A program made the translations under genes and the position numbers. The notes under the pieces are model-generated. The model worked only from the letters and a program-made list of their open reading frames with translations. It had not been told where the DNA came from and did not search any database. A stretch of 53,898 nt of DNA, taken from positions 1 through 53,898 of the forward strand of contig NZ_NRRL01000024.1 of assembly GCF_016583645.1 (NCBI RefSeq), read 5' to 3'. Shown here piece after piece: positions 36,994-44,639 of this stretch. This stretch comes from Rhodovibrio sodomensis. GTDB lineage: Bacteria; Pseudomonadota; Alphaproteobacteria; Kiloniellales; Rhodovibrionaceae. Each line of letters begins with the position of its first letter. Position 1 is the first letter of the stretch.

Positions 36994-37323
36994 ATGCCGA
37001 AGATGACCTTCATCGAGAAGGACGGGAACCACAAGGTGGTCGATGCGCCGGTGGGCCTGTCGGTGCTGGAGATCGCGCACCGCAACGGCATCGATATGGA
37101 AGGGGCCTGCGAGGGCGCGCTCGCCTGCTCGACCTGCCACGTCATCGTCGAAAAAAAGTGGTTCAAGAAGCTGGACGAGCCGACCGAGGACGAGGAGGAC
37201 ATGCTCGACCTCGCCTTCGGTCTGACAAAGACCTCCCGGTTGGGCTGCCAGATCGTGATGCGCGAGGAGCTCGACGGTCTGGTCGTGCAGCTGCCGGAGC
37301 AGGTCACCAACTGGATGGACTAA
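36994..37323 (+). CDS. fdx: Adrenodoxin-type 2Fe-2S ferredoxin
   Basis: A 109-aa electron carrier. The cluster ligands are in [17 protein letters not shown] (C-x5-C-x2-C) and LGCQIV, the vertebrate-type pattern of Isc ferredoxin. In isc systems this protein donates electrons for cluster building on the scaffold. [15 protein letters not shown] and the Glu/Asp-rich [13 protein letters not shown] region are typical. ATG 36994 is preceded by a gap of 290 bp from the desulfurase, which looks non-coding. Its TAA stop overlaps the first bases of hairpin repeat copy B. Confidence 0.93.
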   Translation: MPKMTFIEKDGNHKVVDAPVGLSVLEIAHRNGIDMEGACEGALACSTCHVIVEKKWFKKLDEPTEDEEDMLDLAFGLTKTSRLGCQIVMREELDGLVVQLPEQVTNWMD

Positions 37324-37435
37324 AGCAAGATGCTGAAAGGTGAAGCCACCTTTCAACTGAATCTTGCTCTCTCTCCAAGCAGTTAGAGTAAAATTCACGA
37401 TGCAGGTCGCCTCGACCTCCATCGATTTTGCTCTA
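37322..37435. repeat. Paired-hairpin dispersed repeat, copy B (types 1 + 2)
   Basis: The type-1 hairpin (37322-37370) has AAGCAAGAT pairing with ATCTTGCT and an inner GCTGAAAGGTG/CACCTTTCA stem. The type-2 hairpin (37384-37435) pairs TAGAGTAAAAT with ATTTTGCTCTA. It matches copy A (13987-14100) in order, spacing and most bases. It begins within the ferredoxin stop codon and ends 21 bp before the tenA start. Confidence 0.9.
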
Positions 37436-37456
37436 GCCGGGTTCAGGAGCAGCGCA

Positions 37457-38179
37457 ATGGCCGATCCGCACGCGAACGCCCCAGGCCCGATCGCCGCGAA
37501 CAGCGTCGCGGCGGCGTTGCGGCGGGCCTGCGCGGACGACTGGGCCGCCTACGTCAACCACGCCTTCGTCCGCCGGCTGGCGGACGGGACGTTGGCGACG
37601 GCCAGCTACAAGCACTTCCTGATCCAGGACTATCTGTTCCTGCGCCAGTTCGCGCGCGCCTGGGCCCTGGCCGCCTATAAGGCCAGCGACCTGCGGGAAA
37701 TGCGCGCCGCTTCCCAGACGGTCGACGCGCTGATCAACCAGGAACTGCAGCTGCACGTGGAGACCTGCGCTGGCTGGGGCATCTCCGAGGACGCGATGGC
37801 GGCCACGCCGGAAGCGCGCGCCAACATGGCCTATACCCGGTTTGTGCTGGAAACCGGGCTGGCGGGCGATCTGCTCGACCTGCTGACCGCGCTGGCGCCC
37901 TGTGTGATCGGCTACGCCGAGATCGGCGCGCGCCTGGCGGCCGATCCGGACACGGTGTGGGACGGGAACCCGTACCGGGAGTGGCTGGAGCTTTATTCCG
38001 GCGACGCGTTCCAGGAGGTTGGCCGCGGTGCCTGCGCCCAGCTCGATCGGATCGCGCAGGCCCGGATCGGCGGCGACGTCACGCAGAGCCCGCGCTGGGC
38101 GGAGCTGTGCCGGATCTTCGACCAGGCGACGCGGCTTGAGATCGGCTTCTGGGACATGGGGCTGCACCGGGAAACCTAG
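37457..38179 (+). CDS. tenA: Thiaminase II / aminopyrimidine aminohydrolase (TenA)
   Basis: TenA hydrolyses aminopyrimidine breakdown products of thiamin for salvage of the pyrimidine. The 240-aa all-helical protein has the conserved catalytic set: Asp in IQDYLFLRQFARAWA (near 53), Cys in LAPCVIGYAEIG (near 153), and Glu in RLEIGFWDMGL (near 229), as well as YTRFVLE. ATG 37457 is the first good start after the hairpin repeat, which separates it from the ferredoxin. No other thiamin gene and no TPP riboswitch was seen here, so why it sits in this sulfur-related cluster is unclear. Confidence 0.92.
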   Translation: MADPHANAPGPIAANSVAAALRRACADDWAAYVNHAFVRRLADGTLATASYKHFLIQDYLFLRQFARAWALAAYKASDLREMRAASQTVDALINQELQLHVETCAGWGISEDAMAATPEARANMAYTRFVLETGLAGDLLDLLTALAPCVIGYAEIGARLAADPDTVWDGNPYREWLELYSGDAFQEVGRGACAQLDRIAQARIGGDVTQSPRWAELCRIFDQATRLEIGFWDMGLHRET

Positions 38180-38303
38180 GGCAAGCTCGCGCCCGGCTGC
38201 CTGATCTTTGCCCGGTCGGGCCGCGCTGGCCTTTTGCCGGCCGCATGGCTATCTCCAGGGCATAGGCGTCGCATCCCGCGTGCGTGTTAAGACCGCAGCC
38301 CAA

Positions 38304-39755
38304 ATGCCCGAATCCCACACCTCCACCCGGTCGGCCGACCGTCCCGCCAGCGCCGCGCGGCATGCCACGCTCCCCGCGCCCAAGCGCAAGGTCTGGCTGG
38401 ACGGGGCGCTGGCCCCCTACACGCTGCGGCCCTGGTTCGACCGGTTTCTGCTGAAGTGGGTGACCAAGACCTATTTCCCGCTGTCGCGCGGCTGGGCGGC
38501 GGCGCGCTGGGCGGACGGCGACGTCGACGCCCTGCGCGCGGAGCTTGGGCGCTGCGGCGTGCGGGCGCCCAAGGAGGCGCTGCTCACCAAGCTCGCCGCG
38601 GCGCTGCCGCCGGCCGAACGGGCCTACCGCGACGCCGTGGCCGACTGGGAAGCCGCGTTCCATGCCGCCCGGCCGCCAGCGGATGCGCAGCTGGTGGCGG
38701 GCGAACGCCGCCGCGAACGCGCCGCCCAGCGGCTGATGGCCCAGCGTGCCTGGGTGGTGCCGATCCACCGGCGCGGCCGGTTGCCGGCGGTGGCGTTCGA
38801 CATTCGTGACGCGCGCGCGGTCGTGGCCGCCCACGGCGCCCGCGCCGACGGCGACGTGGGCGCGTTTCCGGCGCCGGAAACGCCAATCGTGCGGCACAGC
38901 CATCGCGTCCCGGGGCCGGACGGCCCGGTCAGCTGGATCGACTGGCCGGCGCCGATGGCGGGCGTGCGCGACTTTCCCGCGGGCGACCGGGTACGCGCCC
39001 GGGTGGTGGAGCCGATGGACCGGCCGGATCCGCCCACGTTCATCCATCTGCACGGCATCGGCATGGAGCCGGAAATGCTGGTCGCCCAGCGCGACACCGT
39101 GCTGGAAATGGCGCGCCGGCACGCCGTCCGGGTGGTCCGGCCGGAGGGACCGTGGCACGGCAGCCGGATGGCCGCCGGCTTCTGGGGCGGCGAGCCGGCG
39201 CTGGCGCACGCCCCGCTGGGTTGGCTCGACCTGGTGCAGGCCTGGGTGGCGGAGGTCGCCCAGCTGGTCGCCTGGGCGCGCGCGACCTCGGCCGGGCCGG
39301 TCGCGATCGGCGGGCTGTCCCTGGGCGCGCTCAATTCGCAGGTGGCCGCGGCCGCCGCGCGCGACTGGCCGTCCGCGATGCGGCCGGATGCGCTGTTCCT
39401 GTGCATGACCAGCGGCGACATGCTGCAGGTCGGCTTCGAGGGCGCGATGGCGAAGGGACTGGGCGCCCTGCAGGCGGTCCGCGCGGCCGGCTGGGACCAC
39501 GACGCCCTGACCCGGTTCCGCCCGCTTTTGGAGCCGCACGGCGCGCCCGTGATGCCGGCCGACCGGATCGTCATGCACCTGGGTCGGATGGATGCGGTAA
39601 TGCCGTTCGACGGCGCGCGCGCACTCGCCACCCGCTGGGGCGTGCCGCAGCACAACCTGTTCACGCCCAGACGCGGCCACTTCACCGCGCCGATGGCGCT
39701 CCATATCGACCCCGCGCCGCTGGACCGGCTGGCGGCGGTGCTGAACCGGCTTTAG
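38304..39755 (+). CDS. Large alpha/beta hydrolase-fold protein, unknown
   Basis: A 483-aa protein. The C-terminal two thirds look like an alpha/beta hydrolase: FIHLHGIGMEPEML (near 243, oxyanion region), AIGGLSLGALNSQVA with a nucleophile-elbow Ser (near 335), HLGRMDAVMPFDGA (near 428, acid) and RRGHFTAPMAL (near 458, His). The N-terminal third (about residues 25-170) is Arg/Ala-rich helix and has no match that I know. It may be distantly related to ABHD18-type hydrolases; substrate unknown. No signal peptide is evident. ATG 38304 is the most plausible start. Confidence 0.75.
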   Translation: MPESHTSTRSADRPASAARHATLPAPKRKVWLDGALAPYTLRPWFDRFLLKWVTKTYFPLSRGWAAARWADGDVDALRAELGRCGVRAPKEALLTKLAAALPPAERAYRDAVADWEAAFHAARPPADAQLVAGERRRERAAQRLMAQRAWVVPIHRRGRLPAVAFDIRDARAVVAAHGARADGDVGAFPAPETPIVRHSHRVPGPDGPVSWIDWPAPMAGVRDFPAGDRVRARVVEPMDRPDPPTFIHLHGIGMEPEMLVAQRDTVLEMARRHAVRVVRPEGPWHGSRMAAGFWGGEPALAHAPLGWLDLVQAWVAEVAQLVAWARATSAGPVAIGGLSLGALNSQVAAAAARDWPSAMRPDALFLCMTSGDMLQVGFEGAMAKGLGALQAVRAAGWDHDALTRFRPLLEPHGAPVMPADRIVMHLGRMDAVMPFDGARALATRWGVPQHNLFTPRRGHFTAPMALHIDPAPLDRLAAVLNRL

Positions 39756-39767
39756 GGTCGCCGGTCC

Positions 39768-39828
39768 CCTCCGCCTTACTCACCCCTCATCCCAGTGGAG
39801 GAGAGGGGACTTTCCAGAGGAGGAGAGA
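39768..39828. repeat. CT/GA-rich inverted-repeat element
   Basis: CACCCCTCATCCCAGTGGAGGAGAGGGG and neighbouring GAGGAGGAG blocks can fold on themselves. It is related to the elements at 8187 and 24103. It lies between the hydrolase gene and mnmA on the same strand. Confidence 0.5.
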
Positions 39829-39941
39829 CGGCTACTTGCCCCGGTTCCAACCGAAAGCGCGTGGGCGATGGCCGTTGGGCCGTCTCGGTGTTATATCGCG
39901 CCCCAGAACGCGCCATTACGAATGAGACGAGCGAACACACG

Positions 39942-41105
39942 ATGACCGATCTCGGCTTCGACAAGCCGGCCAGCCGGACCCGCGTGGTGGTGGCGATGAG
40001 CGGCGGGGTGGACAGTTCGGTCACCGCCGCGCTGCTGGCGCGCGCGGGCTACGAGGTGGTCGGCGTCACCCTGCAGCTGTACGACCACGGCGCGGCGGTG
40101 GGCAAGAAGGGCGCCTGCTGCGCCGGCCAGGACATCTACGACGCCAAGCGCGTCGCCGACCGCTTGGGCGTGCCGCACTACACCCTGGGCTACGAGGACC
40201 GTTTCCGCGAAAGCGTGATCGACGCCTTCGCCGACAGCTATCTGAACGGCGAGACGCCGATCCCGTGCGTGCGCTGCAACCAGACGGTCAAGTTCCGCGA
40301 CCTGCTGGGAACCGCGCGCGAACTGGACGCCGACGCGCTCGCGACCGGCCACTACGTGCGCCGGGTGATCGGCGAGGCGCGCGCCGAACTGCACAGCGCG
40401 GTCGATGCCAGCCGGGACCAGAGCTACTTCCTGTTCGCCACCACGCAAGCGCAGCTCGACTTCCTGCGCTTCCCGCTGGGCGGCCAGCCGAAGGACGAGA
40501 CCCGCCGGCTGGCCGAGGAACTGGGCCTGAGAATCGCCGACAAGCCGGACAGCCAGGACATCTGCTTCGTCCCCGACGGCGACTACGCCAGCGTGGTCGA
40601 GAAGCTGCGCCCGGGCGCCTGCGACCCGGGCGAGATCGTCGACCGCAGCGGCAACCTGCTGGGCCGCCACGACGGCATCATCCATTTTACCGTCGGCCAG
40701 CGCCGCGGCCTCAAGCTCGGCAACATGGGCGAGCCGATGTACGTGCTCGCGATCCAGCCGGAGAGCAACCGCGTCGTCGCCGGGCCGAGGCGCGCGCTCG
40801 CCCGCGATCTGGTGCACCTGCGCGAGCTCAACTGGCTGGACGGCGAGGCGCCCGCGGTCGGCCGGCCGGTCGCCGTCAAGCTGCGTTCGGCGATGCCGGC
40901 GGCATCCGCGCGCGTCGCGGCGGTGGGCGCGGGCGGCCTGAGCCTGCAGCTCGACGATCCGCAGTACGGCGTGTCTCCGGGCCAGGCGGCCGTGTGCTAC
41001 GACGGCACCCGCGTCCTGGGCGGCGGCTGGATCGAGTCGGCCGAGCTGACGGCCGCCAACGCGCCGGCCGACGTCACCCCCGACCGCGCCGCCGCCCCGG
41101 CCTGA
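39942..41105 (+). CDS. mnmA: tRNA-specific 2-thiouridylase MnmA
   Basis: MnmA puts sulfur on uridine 34 of tRNAs for Lys, Glu and Gln, with sulfur coming from a cysteine desulfurase. In the 387-aa protein, [18 protein letters not shown] near residue 15 is the ATP pyrophosphatase loop, [14 protein letters not shown] (near 105) holds one catalytic Cys, [12 protein letters not shown] (near 203) the second, and [12 protein letters not shown] follows near 248. ATG 39942 starts the conserved protein; a longer frame would include repeat DNA. It fits with the IscS-like enzymes upstream, its probable sulfur donors. Confidence 0.95.
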   Translation: MTDLGFDKPASRTRVVVAMSGGVDSSVTAALLARAGYEVVGVTLQLYDHGAAVGKKGACCAGQDIYDAKRVADRLGVPHYTLGYEDRFRESVIDAFADSYLNGETPIPCVRCNQTVKFRDLLGTARELDADALATGHYVRRVIGEARAELHSAVDASRDQSYFLFATTQAQLDFLRFPLGGQPKDETRRLAEELGLRIADKPDSQDICFVPDGDYASVVEKLRPGACDPGEIVDRSGNLLGRHDGIIHFTVGQRRGLKLGNMGEPMYVLAIQPESNRVVAGPRRALARDLVHLRELNWLDGEAPAVGRPVAVKLRSAMPAASARVAAVGAGGLSLQLDDPQYGVSPGQAAVCYDGTRVLGGGWIESAELTAANAPADVTPDRAAAPA

Positions 41106-41183
41106 GCCGCCGCGCGCTTCCGGCGGGGTTGGCCGCACGCGCCGGCCTGCCTATGTCGCACGAGGAGGCGCGTCGGGCGAAGC

Positions 41184-41213
41184 TTGACAGGGCAAAGCCC
41201 GCCGCCCTATACG
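41184..41213 (+). promoter_or_regulatory. Sigma-70-type promoter of the tRNA gene
   Basis: TTGACA (41184-41189) is followed after 18 bases by TATACG (41208-41213). This is a near-consensus housekeeping promoter, 71 bp upstream of the tRNA. Confidence 0.75.
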
Positions 41214-41283
41214 CGCATGCGCGCCGAACGGGGCGGTCCTCCCGCAACGGTGAATCAGCCCCTTCGTGGCGACAGTCCTCTGG

Positions 41284-41360
41284 GGCGGGGTAGCTCAGCT
41301 GGTTAGAGCACGGGAATCATAATCCCGGTGTCGGGGGTTCAAGTCCCTCCCCCGCTACCA
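41284..41360 (+). tRNA. tRNA-Met (anticodon CAT), elongator type
   Basis: The 77-nt gene folds as a full cloverleaf with encoded CCA. The acceptor stem pairs GGCGGGG with CCCCGCT, the D-arm is GCTC/GAGC, the anticodon stem CGGGA/TCCCG encloses the loop ATCATAA, and the T-arm is GGGGG-TTCAAGT-CCCTC. The first base pair (G-T) and the lack of three G-C pairs of initiator type argue for elongator Met; a lysidine-type Ile-CAT tRNA is less likely from the overall sequence. Confidence 0.93.
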
Positions 41361-41365
41361 ACAGA

Positions 41366-41397
41366 AGCCCGCTAAGTCAGGCACTTAGCGGGCTTTC
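41366..41397 (+). terminator. Terminator of tRNA-Met
   Basis: AGCCCGCTAAGT (41366-41377) pairs perfectly with ACTTAGCGGGCT (41383-41394) around a 5-base loop and runs into TTTCTT. It starts six bases after the tRNA end. Confidence 0.88.
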
Positions 41398-41468
41398 TTG
41401 TGAGTAGGTTTTAGGTCAGTTGAAAGCCTCAAGATAGGCGCGGGTCTTATATACTAAGAATTCTGGTT

Positions 41469-41498
41469 TCGGGGGTTCAAATCCCTGTGTCGCTACCA
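41469..41498 (+). pseudogene. tRNA 3'-end remnant
   Basis: Thirty bases from TCGGGGGTTCAA to GCTACCA match the last 30 bases of tRNA-Met (41331-41360) at 25 positions. The changes break the acceptor and T stems, and no matching 5' half exists before it. It is followed by its own terminator-like hairpin at 41508-41539, so the arrangement mirrors the intact tRNA. It is either a decayed tandem tRNA copy or the trace of an element that integrated at the tRNA 3' end. Confidence 0.7.
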
Positions 41499-41507
41499 GT
41501 AACGGGA

Positions 41508-41539
41508 GCCCGCTACACCTCAGATCTGGCGGGTTTTTT
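41508..41539 (+). terminator. Terminator after the tRNA remnant
   Basis: GCCCGC (41508-41513) pairs with GCGGGT (41529-41534), followed by six T. It starts with the same AGCCCGCTA sequence as the terminator of the intact tRNA. Confidence 0.75.
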
Positions 41540-41654
41540 CGTGCCCGTACCCCGCCTGCGCCCCGCAATCGTCATAGTTGAGCGCTGGCCAGCGGCGCCG
41601 TGATCGGTGACTCTGGCGGCTGTCAGGGACCATGCGACAGGGAGCGATTTCATC

Positions 41655-43049
41655 ATGCGCAAGGCGATCGCTGCCGCGGGCGTGCTCGGGCTTCTGGTTG
41701 TGGCCGGCGGGCTCGGCTTCGAGGCCTATGCCGACCGGCAGATCAAGCAGGCGCTGGACGCCTGGCGGGCCGAGCTGCCGGCGGGCACCGAGCTGTCCTA
41801 CGGCCGGATCGAGGCGGCGGGGGCCGACGGCGCGGTGCTGCACGCCGTGCGCTTCCGGACCGACCGGATGCCCCAGCCGGTCGCGGTGCGCGCCGAGCGC
41901 CTGCGCATCGAAGAGGTCACGTTCGACGGCGATCTGCTGCGGCGCGTCGGCCAGTTCGACTTCCAGGACGCGGTCGTGGAGAGCCTGGGCGGCACGCTGC
42001 GCGTGGCGGACGGCGACGGCCGTGACGTCGGCTTCACCGACGACTACCGGGTGCGGGCGGTGGGCGAGGCCCGGCTTAGCGACCTCGACGTCGCAGACGC
42101 CCAGGGCACGGCCAGTGCCGAGCGCGTCACGTTGCTGGGGCTGGACGCGGGCCGGTTGCGGCGCCTGGAGATCCAGGCGCTCGCGGTCGCCCAGCGCGCC
42201 CAGGGCGCGGGCGGTGCGATACGGCGCGTGCTGGTCGACCGCCTGCGGGTGCGCGACGCCGACGTCGACGACCTGCGGCGCCTGAACGGCCGGACCGCGG
42301 CGCCCGACCCGGCCCAGGTGGTGGCCGCGCTGCGCGGCGACGGCATCGGGCAGATCGGCCTGAACGGCCTGGAGGTGATCGAGCAGGGCCGGCGGATCGC
42401 GGCGCTGCAAGCCATGCAGCTGTCGCTGGCGACGCCGAAGGACGGCGCGATCACGTTCGATATGTCGTACACGGGCGGCTATGCCGACGCGTCGCATCCG
42501 CGGGCCGGCTATCCCATGCTGGCCGCGCTCGGCTATCAGGAGCTGCGCGGCGACGGCGGGCTGAGGCTGTCGTACCACCCGGAAGCCGGCAGCTTCGCGC
42601 TCGAGCGGCTGGAGATGGACCTGAGCGAGGTCGCGCAGTTGAGCCTGACCGGGCGCGTCGTCGGCATTCCGGCGGTGGCCGAGCTCGCCCAACAGCTGGA
42701 GCGGGACCCGCGGGCGCTGCAGGCGCAGGCCGCGCTGCAGGGCTTCACGCTGCGCCTGCAGAACCGCGGCGTGGCCAGCCGCCTGGTCGAGATGCGCGCG
42801 CAGCGGACCGGCCAGTCGCCCGAGACGGTGCGCCGAAACCAGGCGCAGATGATCCGCCAGACCGCCCGTGAGATGCAGCTGGCCGAGCTGGGGGAGCCGA
42901 TCGCGCGCTTCGTCGAACAGGCCGGTACCCTGACGCTGACGGCCAAGCCCAGCCGGCCGGTGACCTTCCGGGAGATCCGGCAGCTGGGCCTGGGCGAGCC
43001 GCAGCGCCTGCGCGAGACGCTGAACCTGCAGGCCGCCCGCGGCGACTGA
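41655..43049 (+). CDS. Membrane-anchored protein of unknown function
   Basis: A 464-aa protein with an N-terminal signal anchor (AIAAAGVLGLLVVAGGLGF, residues 4-22), then a long exported part without further membrane helices. The layout (short anchor, then repeated beta-rich stretches such as RAERLRIEEVTFDGDLL and SLTGRVVGIP) recalls DUF945/YdgA-like or AsmA-like periplasmic proteins, but I cannot assign a family. A helical segment near residues 350-430 is Gln/Arg-rich. ATG 41655 begins the anchor. It is the first of four genes of unknown function that read the same way. Confidence 0.7.
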   Translation: MRKAIAAAGVLGLLVVAGGLGFEAYADRQIKQALDAWRAELPAGTELSYGRIEAAGADGAVLHAVRFRTDRMPQPVAVRAERLRIEEVTFDGDLLRRVGQFDFQDAVVESLGGTLRVADGDGRDVGFTDDYRVRAVGEARLSDLDVADAQGTASAERVTLLGLDAGRLRRLEIQALAVAQRAQGAGGAIRRVLVDRLRVRDADVDDLRRLNGRTAAPDPAQVVAALRGDGIGQIGLNGLEVIEQGRRIAALQAMQLSLATPKDGAITFDMSYTGGYADASHPRAGYPMLAALGYQELRGDGGLRLSYHPEAGSFALERLEMDLSEVAQLSLTGRVVGIPAVAELAQQLERDPRALQAQAALQGFTLRLQNRGVASRLVEMRAQRTGQSPETVRRNQAQMIRQTAREMQLAELGEPIARFVEQAGTLTLTAKPSRPVTFREIRQLGLGEPQRLRETLNLQAARGD

Positions 43050-43165
43050 CCGCCGCCTCGACCCGGGCGGGGCCGGGGTGATACTGGGCCCCGGCTGGCG
43101 GGCGAGGTGCCGCACGCGCCGCGCCGCACCCGACCCGATCAACCGAGCGCGCGTAAGGAGAGGGC

Positions 43166-43510
43166 ATGCAACCGGGCGAGGTTGTCGCCGTGCAGGCGGG
43201 GCTGCTGCGCAACTCCGTCGACTTCCGGCTGCAGGACGAAATGCTGGTGACCCTTTGGTTCACCAAGAACTGGACCCTGGCGGACGCCGGCTTCATGGCG
43301 TTCACGGCCGACCAGAACCTGGCGCGCGGGGAGTATCTGTACCGCGCCGGCGCGGACGGGCTGGCGCGGCTGAAGGCGGTCGCCGGCGCCGACGCCGCCG
43401 GCGGCAAGAAGCGCGATCTGCTGCACGCGATCGGCCTGCACCTTGGGCAGGAGGCGGACAAGGACGGCCTGCAGGCACGTCTGGTCGCGATCGCGGGCGA
43501 TTCCCGCTGA
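43166..43510 (+). CDS. Conserved-looking small protein, unknown
   Basis: A 114-aa soluble protein starting MQPGEVVAVQAGLLRNSV, with an AAGG-AAGAGA-like ribosome-binding site (AAGGAGAG) just before the ATG. Codon use is typical for the genome, which supports a real gene. No motif is recognised. It lies 116 bp after the membrane-anchored protein gene. Confidence 0.65.
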   Translation: MQPGEVVAVQAGLLRNSVDFRLQDEMLVTLWFTKNWTLADAGFMAFTADQNLARGEYLYRAGADGLARLKAVAGADAAGGKKRDLLHAIGLHLGQEADKDGLQARLVAIAGDSR

Positions 43511-43647
43511 GCGCACCGTGCGCGTCACCCGGAAGCGGGTTTGTTGACGCGCAGGCGGTCGGCTTGAAACAACGCTGCCGGGACGCATAGGGCGGAACCA
43601 GCCCACCAGGGGCTTCACCCACCGATACCACAGAGGGGGACCAGACG

Positions 43648-43923
43648 ATGGCGACCAAGACCGGCCCGGGGGCGGCGAGCAACACCGGGCGCGCCGCGGC
43701 GCAGAGCTACAAGGAGTTGATGAAGGAGCAGTTCAAGGTCGACGCGACCTGGCTCTCCGGTTTCGCGATCGTGATCGTGGTTGCGACGCTGGTGATGGCC
43801 GCGGCGGGCGTGCCGGCCGGCTGGCTCGCGGCGATCGCGGTGTTCCTGTCGGCGCTGGTGGTGATGGGGGCGGTCAACCACAAGCTGAGCCAGCTGATCG
43901 TCGCGGTGCAGCAGCAGCGATAA
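43648..43923 (+). CDS. Small two-helix membrane protein, unknown
   Basis: A 91-aa protein with two adjacent membrane helices (LSGFAIVIVVATLVMAAAG and GWLAAIAVFLSALVVMGAVN) and short polar ends; both ends probably face the cytoplasm. GAGGGGGA before the ATG is a good ribosome-binding site. The family is not recognised. Confidence 0.65.
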   Translation: MATKTGPGAASNTGRAAAQSYKELMKEQFKVDATWLSGFAIVIVVATLVMAAAGVPAGWLAAIAVFLSALVVMGAVNHKLSQLIVAVQQQR

Positions 43924-44083
43924 CCCGCCCGACGGTGCAGCCATCGCAGCCGCACACGCACGCGGGCGACCGGAGGGACCCGCCGGCGCGCGGGGCATTT
44001 GACGCGCGCCGGCGGCCGCGGGACCATAGGCGCCATCGGAACATGCGGCAGACCATGGCGGCGCCGCCGGGGAGGATGGGCCT

Positions 44084-44368
44084 GTGAAATACGTCGTGCG
44101 CTTCGAGTTGGACGACGGGCGGATGGACGCCCGGGTGTTCGACGAGCCGGATCACGCCTACAGCTACTACTACCGCCTGGAAGGCGCCTGCTTCGCCGAG
44201 CGCACGGCGCGCTACAAGGGCGAGCGGGTGCGCATCGAACGGGTCAAACTGTTCAAGGTCGTGAGCGACGACGTCCGCGAGGCGCACACCCAGGGCCTGA
44301 GCGGCCAGGGCGAGGTGATCGACGATACCGACACCGAGTTGGACCTGGACCAGGAACTGGAGCTGTAA
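44084..44368 (+). CDS. Small acidic protein, unknown
   Basis: A 94-aa soluble protein. MKYVVRFELDDGRMDARVF and the Tyr-rich HAYSYYYRLEGACF are its distinctive parts; the end (DDTDTELDLDQELEL) is strongly acidic. The start is GTG 44084 with GGAGG 8 bases before. It probably belongs to a small alphaproteobacterial family, but I cannot name it. Confidence 0.6.
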   Translation: MKYVVRFELDDGRMDARVFDEPDHAYSYYYRLEGACFAERTARYKGERVRIERVKLFKVVSDDVREAHTQGLSGQGEVIDDTDTELDLDQELEL

Positions 44369-44472
44369 CGGGCGCTCGGGGCGCTGCCACACCCATCAGC
44401 GATGCTTCGGACCGCGTTGCTGCGCACAGCTCCCCGGCGTGAAACCAGAGTATCTGGCTGCAAAACCGACGA

Positions 44473-44528
44473 CGTCATGCTGAGCAGCCGCCCGCACGGG
44501 CGGCGTGTCGAAGCGCGTCCGACGGGTA
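44473..44528. repeat. Dispersed repeat, CGTCATGC family, copy 2
   Basis: It begins CGTCATGCTGAGCAGCCG, has an inner GCCCGC/GCGGGC dyad, then GTGTCGAAGCGCG and ends CCGACGGGTA. It matches copy 1 (10291-10346) at both ends and in spacing, and the dyad has changed on both sides so that pairing is kept. Confidence 0.65.
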
Positions 44529-44639
44529 CGCAGGTGCGCACGGACGCCCGCCCCATGCGCCCGATTGCGCGCCCGCCCGCGGATGCCCATTTATCCGGGC
44601 GATGAACGCGCCTCTTGTGACAATCCCGCGGCGGCCCGG

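Noticed and set aside
37324..37456. Possible TPP riboswitch before tenA
   Set aside because: The space is taken by the paired-hairpin repeat, and no thi-box-like sequence is present.
43166..44368. Toxin-antitoxin or defence island interpretation of the small-gene run
   Set aside because: None of the small proteins shows nuclease, kinase, antitoxin or other defence motifs, and codon use is like the chromosome.
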